From assembly GCA_002943765.1 (NCBI GenBank), contig PQWQ01000006.1, positions 1,302,001 to 1,366,000 on the forward strand: a DNA stretch of 64,000 nt, given 5' to 3'. Source of the stretch: Psoroptes ovis (lineage: Eukaryota > Arthropoda > Arachnida > Sarcoptiformes > Psoroptidae). Below are positions 26,401-38,400 of the stretch, in pieces (the first letter of the stretch is position 1; the number at the start of each line of letters is the position of its first letter). Under the pieces are notes generated by a model, which saw only the letters and a program-made list of their open reading frames with translations, did no database searches and was not told where the DNA came from. The position numbers and the translations under genes were made by a program.

Positions 26401-29400
26401 CTAATTTATCAATAGATGAAAGGGAATTGCTTACAGGAATTGCAAACAAAAAAAAATTCGAAAATGAATCAAAATAACCGAATAAAAAAAATAAATCATT
26501 ACTTTCCATCAATGGATTCATATAATTAATATCTTACAATGAATTTGTTATTTAAATTGAATCATATTACAAATGAAAATGTTGAATGAATGGATGAAAA
26601 AAACCGCCAACTTGCTCGACAATTTGTTCGATGTTGTATTATATGATCATGTATTGTAAATAATTCCACAACAAATAATAATAATTGAAATAACATTGAT
26701 TTAGGAACAAATTTGGCCAAAATATAAAAATTAAAAAAAAAATGAAATTTCTCTCAAAATTTTTCATCGTGTTCGATGTTTTGAATGATCTCAATATATT
26801 TCATTTGATGATTTTGTCAAAATCAAAATGAAAAATGAAATGAATTGGCCAAACTTGTTCAAAACTGTTCAAAGTTGATCAAAGTTGTTCAAAATATGTT
26901 CAAAAATGAAACTTTTACTTTTTTTTTGTTGTTGATGTTGTGTTATTACGATCATTTTATCACATTATTACTTTCAAATACAATTAAACTAATCATTGAA
27001 TCAAATTTTTGAAGTCATTATTGAATTTGATAAAATGAAAAATGAAGGAAACATCATGATAATGGAGAAATTATTGCAGGAATTTTTTCATTCCATTCAA
27101 TATTTACACATTTGTATTTATTTTTTACAGAAATATATAATTTCCATATGATTCAATTTATTATTCAAACATTTCAATATCAATCGAAAAATTAAATAAC
27201 AAGGAACAACAAAAGCGAACGCCTTTAATTTTCATTTTAAAAATATTCAAAGACATGAAAACTAATTCAAATAAAATAAATGGAGAAAATGTGAATAGTC
27301 GTTTCGATTCATTTGATTAGATTTTCGTTTTTCAATCCATGAAATGGATTGAAAAATGATCAAAAAACTTGAATCAATTGACAGGCAAATTTCAATCAAA
27401 TAAACAAACAAACGATTGAACGAATAAATTCAAACTGTGTGTTGTTCACGTGTTGCTATTTCTAAGTTCATTCCATTTTTTTATAAATTTATTCATAAAT
27501 TTAATGAAACAAAAATGAAAATTATAAATCGATAAAATCGGATCTTGATTAAGAAAAAATCAATCAATCAAATGAAATGATAATCTTACATTTACGATAA
27601 TGATACGTATAGAAAGTAAACACACTTTTTGAAAGTAAAAGTAAAGAGATTGTATCAGAAATTTATCCTAATTCATAATCGATCATTGATATCGATAATG
27701 ACAAAGAGCGAAATGAATTCATGGAGACTTTGAAAATGAAATAGACTTCAAAATAGGTACAAAATAAGTTTGAAAAATTGGCATTTTGGGCTGCAACACG
27801 CCCAAGTTTTGGAATATTTTGCATCGATTAGTGGATCATGTAACAGCACATTGATGTCAAACTGAAAAAAAAGCCAAAAACAGAAAATTGAATTAAAACG
27901 AAAAAATTCCCGAAAATATGCACATGCACATGATCCAAATGGACCGAAAATTCACATCTTTTCTATCTCTATTATTATCAAAACCATTTATTTTGATTGG
28001 TTGTCGTTTGGATATTTATTATTATACATCTTTTCTATCTCTGTATGGATGCAACGATTTTGCAACTCAGAAATCGTTTGGACAGAAAAAATTTTGGGAA
28101 ATTCCAAAATTCAAATGTCAATTTTTCGTTGTTGTTGTTTTTGATGCTGTGGTGCTTTCACATATTAATCAAATGAATGAAATGAAGGGAAAAAACATAT
28201 TGAATGGAAAATGAAGTTGTTGAGTTGAATTTGAAGAAAAATCCAACAACATGAAATGGAATTAAATTAGAATAAAATCGAAATAAATTTTGAAGATAAT
28301 TTTTGCATATATTTTAGTAACCTTGTAAAAGGTATCGTTTGTGTTTTTGTTGTCTCCCAATTAGTTCAATTAAAACATTTGCCCAAACACAATTCAAGAA
28401 GAAAATACAAAACAAATCAGACTGACACGAATGAAAATTCAAGATTCATTTATCATTTTGTTAAGGGCAAAATATTTTTATATGTACTCTTGAATTTGAT
28501 TACAGGCTGGAGTTATTATTATGATTTGAAAATTTGATTGATGTTATGGAAAATGAATTAAACGAAAAATAATTTTATTTGATATGAAACTTATTGTATT
28601 AAACGTTTGATATTTGATTCAAACTATTAGAAGCAACAACAATAACAAAAATGCAGAAAACCTTCAAGATTTTTCAAAATCCAAATCTTTTTCTGCAATT
28701 ATCTATCAATGACCATTAAACCACTAACAAGCAAACAAATTCGAACCACCTTAGATAATTTATGCTAATTGCTGCTACCGTTATTATCAACGTAATTATT
28801 AAAGTGATTTGACCACAATAATTGATCAATGAGAAGAAATGTTTTGAAAGAAATTCAAGAAATCAAAGCAAACTAACCTTTTGAATTGATTAATTTTGAT
28901 CGTTGATTATTCGTTGAATTGGAACTAATTTTTTCTTGTTGTTGTTGTTGAAAAGAACCAGGTATGCTTGTCGTCGTCGTTGTTGTTGTCGGTTGCAGTA
29001 ATTTACTGCTTACGGTTTTATTATTATTCGTTTGATTGACAACAGAACTAGAAATATTGTTATTATTTATTTGATTTTGGTTCGATAACCTAATCGATAG
29101 TGATGAAAATAATGAATAAATAAATGAAAAATTTGAAACAAAAAATAACAATTAAGGATAATTTAATGGAAAACGACAAAGCAAATATTGATTTGTTGAT
29201 CTAATATGAGCTTGCGTTCATCACCATTTTTTTCCAAAATGAATACTGTTCCTGAATCTGTTTGTCTCCTTGTTTTTATTTTATTCAATTTTAATTTTCA
29301 TGAATGAATAAAAGAACCAAAAGATAACGTCGGACAACGAACTTTGCCACTACACTCAGATGCACAGATGTTACATTTTCTCATTGTTAGAAAACAGAAA

Positions 29401-32400
29401 ACAGAAATAGAAAATAATGACAGATAACCGCGAGTATTACCCGCAATATTCTTTTAAATTTAGTATATTCTTTCACTTTTCCCTATTCTATTATTTTTAT
29501 GCTTCATTCATTGAATTAAATTTACCGGAATCAATTTATCTTCTCTCTTTTTTTTTAATATTAAAAAATGTTGTTTACCTTGAAATCAATACACTAGATG
29601 TAGTTGGTGGTGCCATAGCTGTTTGACGATTATTATTTTTCGAATTGACTAAATTATTATTGCTATTCAATGATGATTGTTGCTGTTGTTGTAATATCAA
29701 TGATTGTGTTGATGATGATATCGAGAAATCGGTCATAAAACCACTATTCAATTGATCATAATCATCATCATTTTGATCATTATCATTATTATTATGATCA
29801 TCATAATTATTATAATCATAATCACTTGTATTTGTTGTTAGTGGAGATGATGATGATGACACTAATAATGGTTGTTCATTCTTTGAATGTAAATAAGGTT
29901 TATTATTTGATATATTATTATTGCTTTGATTATTTGATATTTTGATTAATTGTTGCTGTTTTTTCGTATTTTGTTTGTATCTTGATATATTGAAAAATAA
30001 TGTTAATATTGATTTCAAATTTCCTTCATGAATATCTGTGCCAAATTATAAGGGGGAAAATGGGGAAAAATGTTTTTAAATTTGTTTTTTTAATCGAATT
30101 GCATTCATCGATTTCAAAATGAAAAAAATATTCTGGTCATTTTTCAAATCATATGAAACCAGTTAAAGCAAATCTAAGCAAAAATAAATTAAGAAGTTTC
30201 TTTTTTTGCTAAAATAGCGATTTGAATTGGTAAAATCGAAAATTTTAAAATAAAACAAATATTTCACAAACCTTTTGCATAGATTCCTTTTGTATTTACT
30301 CCTAAATGTTTCAAATATCGTATACAGCTGTCAATGTTGTTAATCTTGAATCGAATTTGAAAAATAGAATAAAAAATAAATAAATAAGATGAAATGATGA
30401 AAAACAAAGTTAAGAATAAATAGAAAAATAAAATAAATTTGAATACAATTTGAACGATATTTTATTTTCACATTCAGTCAAAATGATGACGAAAAGTGAA
30501 AAATATTCTCAAGACATTTATTTATTTATTGCATTGCACATACACATTTAAAATTGATGGTTGAATGACATAAAGAATTTCCGTGCTTTCTTTTTAAATT
30601 TGAAGAAATTCAAAAACGGAATAATGAATAGCAAATGTACAACGACGAATTAAGAATTTGTTCGTCTTTCTTTTTTTTTTTTATTGTAAATTCAACTAAA
30701 CATCAAAAGTCGATGATGAAAAAACGAGGCCAAAAATAAAATTTAAATTCAAATTGTTTTCGCTTGTTGTTTAAAAATTCATTCACGAAATTCATCAACA
30801 TTGAAAAATCATTGAAATCGATATTTTTTCTAATAAAAAAGCGTTACACACACATACGAATGATGAATCTTCTTTGAAAAAATGATGAATCATTTGATCT
30901 TCGATTGTTTTTTCTTCGGAGAAATATTTGAAAAAATCGGAAAATTTAATTGTAATCAACCAATAATTGATATGTGAATAATATTTAAGAAAGAAATTAT
31001 AAAATCAAATAGTTGAAAATTTATATTTAGTTGTGGTTTATAGTTTCAAATAAACACAATAATAATGATGATAATCACTCGTAATAATAATTAAATTTCT
31101 TCTTTCTCATCAAGGTTGCGAAAATCGTCAAAAAATCAGAAAAAAAAATGAAAATATCTTTTTACTAATTGATGAAAATCAATCGTTTGATGATAATGGA
31201 TTGATGATTACCATCAATCATTGAATCATTATAAAAAATCTCGAATATTGTTTAAAGATGAATGAATGAATGAAAACCAATCACATTTTATCACCGAAAA
31301 CACACGTACACACACATGCACAAATATAATTTGACATAGTCTCGAAATCGTAAAACAAAATCAAGTTGAAGCCCTATCACCATATCCTACCGAATAATGA
31401 TGATGGTGATGATGATAATGATCGTTGCTATGTATGAATGGATGGCGGCATTTTTGCCTTATTTTTGATTTTATTTTTTCTTCAGAAACACATTTTACCA
31501 TTTAATTTCATCATACATTTTTTTTACTTTTCTCACACTAAACTTGTCATTTGATGTTTTATTTCATTTTTTCTTAGAATATTTTTTTATTTCGAAATAA
31601 AAAAGAGCTTAAAAATGTTTTAATAATAATAATAACGATTACTCATACAGTGTTAATATGAATAAGAATTCATTGCTATCGATCATTGACTAATCATCAT
31701 ATTATCATTATCACCATGAATTGATTGTTTTCTGGTGGTTACCATGATTATTTACTTCAACATTGTTCATTTGTTTCATTATTTGTTTTTTTTAATGAAC
31801 ATTTTCAAACATATTTGTTTGTGATTCACCACAAAAATTTATCATATCGATAAGTAATCCTTGTTGTTGTGGAGTTTATAATAAGACATTTGAGAACAAA
31901 CATTTAATAGAAAAACCAAATGAAATATTCAATCTCTCAGTCAAATTGAACAACTAAAAATATGAAATGAAATTGAAAATGCCACGAATTCATTCAAAGA
32001 TAAAAAGGTCAATTCAAATATTATCAAAGATTTATTCATTTTTTCATTCCATTCATATTTTGTTAATAAACAAAATTATAAATGAACAAAGTTCATTATT
32101 CAATTCGATTGATATAAGCTTTACATACAAATGTACAAATATTAATAAAAATATGTAAATTATTTGATCATTAGAAATAGAACAAACAAAATAGAAACAT
32201 ATAAAAACAATAAAAACAAATCTGTATTTATTTTAACACAAAAAATTTTCATCTTGTTATCATCGAATTCGTATGATTTACGATATTAGAATACAAAATA
32301 TTTGTTCAATAATAACATTGTCAATATATATTACATAACATAACAACAACAAGATTTTGAATAATATCAACAGCCAAAATGGTGATCAACAAGAAAAACA

Positions 32401-35400
32401 AAATGAATATGAATTTTTTCCATGAATATTCGAAGGCCAAAAGAATTTTTATGTTTCCTGTTCACAAATTATGATCACATCGTAACGATAATGGCTATAT
32501 TTACAAGTTTATCACCGAGTGTTTTTCTCTTCAACGATAATATAAAATAATGATAATAATAATAACAACCAAACCAAATCAAACATGGAAATTTTTTGGG
32601 TGGTCATAAGACATCAATCACACACAAAAAACTTCACATTTTCCATTTCATTCAAAACTTTTTAGTCTATTCACATTGTTTATGGTCAAAAGGAAGCATT
32701 CAAAGAATGTTTGAATTGTTTTGTTTTATTTGACAATCAAACGAGGAAAATTTCTGAGTGAAAAATACCAAAAAACATCTTTGAAAATAAGACAAACTTA
32801 AATGTCAACTTTTACCTTTAATCATTGCCTTGAGAGATAATGGTCAAACAATAATGATGAACAATAAAACAGTGGGAAAACAAAGCAAAACGACAAATGT
32901 CATTCAAGTTTCTTCAACTCTCAGCTAACGTTGAAAATCATTAAAATTAATAATGTTTGTTTTTCAGAATTTCGGTCGACAATATTTGGTTTTTAAAAAA
33001 AATATTTTTATTCATGTTAACTTAAGGAAAATTATATTTTAAATTATCACATAAATTTCTTATAAAATAGAATTTTTTCTTTTTCAAAATTATAAATATC
33101 AATAATAATATCATCTTATTATTGTAAATTGGATTATGTTTTCAAAGCCGGAATTCACAAAATTTCGCATTGAATAAAACATCTTACGAATAATGATTAG
33201 ATGTAAGGAAAAAAATCGTTATTTATTTATACATTCATATTATAAATAAAAAATGTATAAAATTAATATGAAATAAAAAAGTTTCATTTTGTCATAAAGA
33301 CAATGAATGAAAAAAGAAATGAGAATCATTATCACAGTAAATGAATGAAACGATGCCTTAGAATAGAATTTTAAGACAAATACATTCGAATACAAATACA
33401 ACGCACACTGATATACACACATACACCAGAATAACCGTAAAATCTTGCTCTAAAAACTTGTAATAAAGTTGAAATGTATGTAATAATAATGAAAATAGTA
33501 GAAATAAAGAAATTATAATGAAAAGTTGTAAAAAAAAATCTTCCGACCAACAACAACAGCAGCATCAACAGCAGCAAAAACAACAACAACAACAATGATG
33601 GTTTTAATTGTCTTTTTTTCATTCTTTCATTATATTGTTTTGGTTTATTTTGGTGGAAGATGCTTTGATTGCATTGCAATTCGCTATCATCAGACCATTA
33701 GCATCATTATTATCACTGAAATTATCATTATCAAGATGTGGCTAGCCAATAATGTTGAAGAGATAATGTAAAAGAAACAAAAAGACAAAAAAATCAACTT
33801 TGACAAAATTTAACGGAGGCAACATTATGAAATCGTAAAATTAAATGGTTTCAACCAAGATTGGCTAAGATTCTTTCAAATTCTATCAAATGGAATCTGT
33901 CGAAGTTGTTGTTGAAAGGAAAATATTCAAAGATTCCAAATATTTTGTTTCTTTTTATTTCATTACTTTTCTACTAAAAATAAAATAAATTTGAAAATGG
34001 AAAATGATTTCGACTGGAAATTCAGATGATGATTATTTCATAACAAAACATTCAAATGAATTATGATAATGATGATAAAATCAAATAATAATAATAATAA
34101 CGATAATAATGATCATAATCATAAATATATTTGCTAAAAATTTGAAATTGAACAAGTTTATCCAACGGAGAAATGAGGAAAAATCTTCACCATTATTATT
34201 ATGACTATATTGAAATCATTGAAAACGATTATTCGGTCGAATAGTTTCATTTTTATTTTTGATGTTGGAAGTAGGGTTTGATACACTTGAAACGACCCGG
34301 TTTTTTTCGTTTTGTTTTCACATAATGATGTAATATATGAATATAATCAGAGAATAATATTTGCAAATATGTTCTCGGTAAATCGGAATGAAAAAAAGAA
34401 AGGAAATTACATTGTTTCAATTTTTATACAGAAATGCAAAAAAATGAATGAAAATTAACATTTTATTTTTATCGAGATTTGATCCGATTCCGGCATCAAT
34501 TTATTCTGTATTTCATAATAATGAATTCAAAATTTATTTTTGAAAATATTTTACCGGAATTGATTTTATTTTTTGATGAATCATTAAATTTTTTTTATCA
34601 TCATTCGCAAATCATGTAAATTATTTTTGAAAATTTTCAAAATTCTCACCCAAAATTTAAATTGTCATTTCAAAGTTCAGGTGTTTGTGTTTTCAAGTGT
34701 TGTGGCAACATTTGCAAAACATTTGCTTTTAAATCATCATTTCAACATCCAATTGCTTACGGGCATTTGAATTTCTCAAATTGAATTGCTTGATTGATTT
34801 ATTATCATGTATTTAAATAAACACATTTTAATTCAAAAAAAATTAATTCAAATTCTCGCATGATTTATTGCTGATGCTTACAATGCTAAATAATAAATAC
34901 TTGTCAACATTTATTTATAATTTAAATTCGAGGATGGTGGCATAAACATGAATAAATCATCCTTTCTCATCTCTTCCTATTCTGCCAAATACATTTTTTG
35001 ATATTTCAAAATTTTTAAATTGAAAAACGTCAAAAATAGATGGAATTTGCCGGTAGATTTTTGAAGAATTCCGGAAGACTATTTGGATCATAAAATTCTT
35101 GGAAAACAAAAAATTGACAATTATAATACAATATCATCATAGATAGATCGAAAACAATCTAAGATGGTCAAGAATTTCTCTACTTTTTTCAAAGAATCTA
35201 AGTTTCTTATGATTCAATTTTTCCTCATTTTGGGTTGGAATTTCCAAAAATATTTCAAAATCAATGATTCAAAATATAGATTCCGTATGGCCAAAACAAT
35301 GAATCGAATTAAATTAAGAGAAAAAGTGGCCATCATCCGTTGAATCATCATCGGATAAATTCTTTGATTTCGTGCAATTTCTAGCTTGTTCTACCCGACA

Positions 35401-38400
35401 CTAAAAACATTGGAATTTTTTCGACAGAATCAAACGAGGAAAAAAATAAAAATAAAACAAATAAATACTAATAATGATTATAAATGAATTTTTCATCCAT
35501 CTTTCTGTCTCTATCTGGCTTGCAATAACATTGCAAAACAGTATTGGATGCTTGCCTAGATCGTTATTGTCGTGTATAGAATTAGGATTCTGAGTATTTA
35601 CCTCTGGAATAAAATGAAAGAATTCGTGAGTCATCATCCTATGAATGAATCATTCTCAACAACAGAAAATACAGACGCACATGGTTCCAGAAAAGCAGAA
35701 GAAATATACCGAGAATATATGGAAAACAACAACATTAAAGTTTGGTTGAAACATTGTCAAAGTAAACGATAAAATGAAAAACTTTTACATCTCACATGTG
35801 CATCATCGACATCAACATCATCATCAAAAGCTAACAAATGAACGGCAGAAAATTTTTGAAACATAAAAAAAGGCATGAAATTAAAAATTAGAGCAAACAC
35901 TGACAACGAAAAAACAAGAGAATAAAGTTGCGAAAATGACGAAAAATGTGTGTGTTTGAAACTGAATTCTGAATAGATCCCGTGGCCTAACGCCTAGAGA
36001 GAATACATGCAAGCGCCTACACGTTTATTTATTCATTCATTCAATTTTAATTCAAAATGATAGGGAAACAGTTTGATACAAAAATGAAAAAAATTTCAGC
36101 CTTTTGATTCAAATTTATTGTCACCTAAATGATGATAATAACAATATGAGACAATATCTTGACAATAATAATGAATGTCACAAAATCGATTTGAGAAAAA
36201 AACATTGAATTCATAAGATTTCTGGCGACATTTGGCTTTTTTCAACATTTTTTCATTCTCATTTGAACATTTTGATTTCATTTTGAATCCTTATTAATAA
36301 CATACATACAGATACATAGATTGATTGTGTAATAATTGAAAAATTAATGAAAGTATTCGGCAGCAGGAAGAATTAGAAGAATTAAGAATTCAATAAGAAT
36401 CGAACCGACATGTTTTTTCATTTTGGAGTTCGAAAATATGATTACCGAAATGAATCTTCAAATGATTCCAAGAAATTTTACGGTGAAAAACATGGAATTA
36501 ATCATAGAATTCACGGTCTGATGTGTGATATATGTTTGCATTGCTCTTGGATGAATGAATTGAATGAAAATAATGAATGAATGCCTGGCGGCAATCAATT
36601 CCAATAATTAACCTGTTTTTTTCTTCATTTTCTCACTATGAAAATGACAGAAACCATAAAATTGATCAAAATGATTCAGAACAGAATGACAAGAACTTGA
36701 ATGAAAAATTGGTAAAATAATTGAAAAAATAGTAATTTCAATGGTGATAACAATAATAATAATAATCGTAATAATTCTAATAATGACTATGATTTTGTAT
36801 GGAAAATTGGAAAAATTGTAAAAAAAATTTTCCCCAATTGTATGACTAAGCGTTTGAATCAATGATAATAATAATAACCAGCATGTGTATGTGTGTTTGT
36901 GTGTGAATGAATTCACCATTAAACGTGCGAGCGCGTATTGAAATGCAAAAAACTAAAAGAAAAATCCAATTCAATTTCAAAATGATGCTAATAATAATAA
37001 TAACAGCAGTAATAATCAAATTCGAATTGTCAAATGTTCAAACATTACATAAGTCAAATGCGGCGGCTGCTGTTGCTGATGCTTCAGCCGAATGAGTCAT
37101 TCTCAAAATCCAAAATAATTATTCTTAGTTCGTTTATTTATTTATTATTTATTTTTTTCTGCTTTTTTGGAATATTCTCAAATGTTTTACATAAATGCAT
37201 CATCTTTGAATGAGCGAAATGGAATGATTGAAATTTTGATGCGTTGTATATTTAAGCTTGAAAAAAATGAAATGAAATCAATGATTCTATGCAGGAATAT
37301 AGAGATTTTCTCTCATTTTTTTTCATCTCAATATTTGAAGCTTTAATCTCTAATCATTAAAGATTTAGAAGATCATAGAATATTCTTATTCAATATATAA
37401 ACGTATGAACGGGAAAAAGACACAAATATCTTTCATCAAAATAATAAAGTAAAAATATAAAAAATAAATAAATCAATGATTTAAAATAAGAAGTATTTAT
37501 TTAAATAATGTTAATATCATTATTATTATTAAATAAAAAAAAATACTATTTACCATTTGATTCACATGTTTTGGCATCAATGTGAATGATGATGGCGATG
37601 ATATTTGTTGTTGCTGTTGATTTTGTTGATGATTATTATTGTGATTATTATTAAATGATAAACAATATTCTTCTGTGTTCGTTGCATTCAACGGCAATAA
37701 TGTTGATTCAGCTAAAAAAGAAAAGAAAAAAAGCAGATTTTTGATTATGTTTGATTGAATTTAAAATAAGAAGAAAATAAAAGAAACGGGATGAGAAAAC
37801 GTTTAGAAAAAATTAATAAATTGTTTTTCAACAAGATTCAATAAAATTAAAGCAAAATGTCGTAATGAAATAATGATCGAACGCGTGCATCGACGACTAC
37901 AATTGCTTTACGGAATTTTTCAAAATGGGATTTTCAAAACAAATAATCATTTTGAAAAATGAAAACAAAAAGAAAACGATACTTCCAGATGATCAATCAA
38001 AACAAACAATTTTTCAAATTAATAAATAAAAAAAATCAATCTTATCCAAATCAATTTGAAATGATTATCATTATTCTTAAATATTCTTTGATTTTTTCAT
38101 GATTCATCTGAAAATATTGAAATCAATGTTAAATGTGATATGGAAAGCAGATAAAAATGATTTAATAAAAATCAATCAATCAAATTGATTCTGAAATTCT
38201 TCATTTTCTTCTCTTCGAAACAAAAAATCAATTATTATTGAAATCAGAAAAAAAGAATCGAATTTTTCTTTGTTTTCTCCATGTTTTTCCTCTCCAAAGT
38301 TGTCTACACTAAATTTAATGACCCTTGGTCAAACAATGATAACAACAATCTATGAAAAACGGTGTACCATCATCATCGATGATGTTGATGATGATCATTA

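Noticed and set aside
27918..28214. Plus-strand 98-codon frame in NAV intron 6
   Set aside because: Starts in a CACATG repeat, contains a short duplicated segment, has random AT-rich composition and no homologous feature.
33371..33679. Minus-strand frame with a Leu-rich segment resembling a membrane helix
   Set aside because: Created by a CAA/CAG/CAT-rich repeat at 33548-33596 read antisense; no flanking protein-like sequence or splice context.
35975..36025. Possible tRNA (A-box-like GTGGCCTAACG)
   Set aside because: No B box (GGTTCGANNCC-like) within range and no cloverleaf could be drawn.
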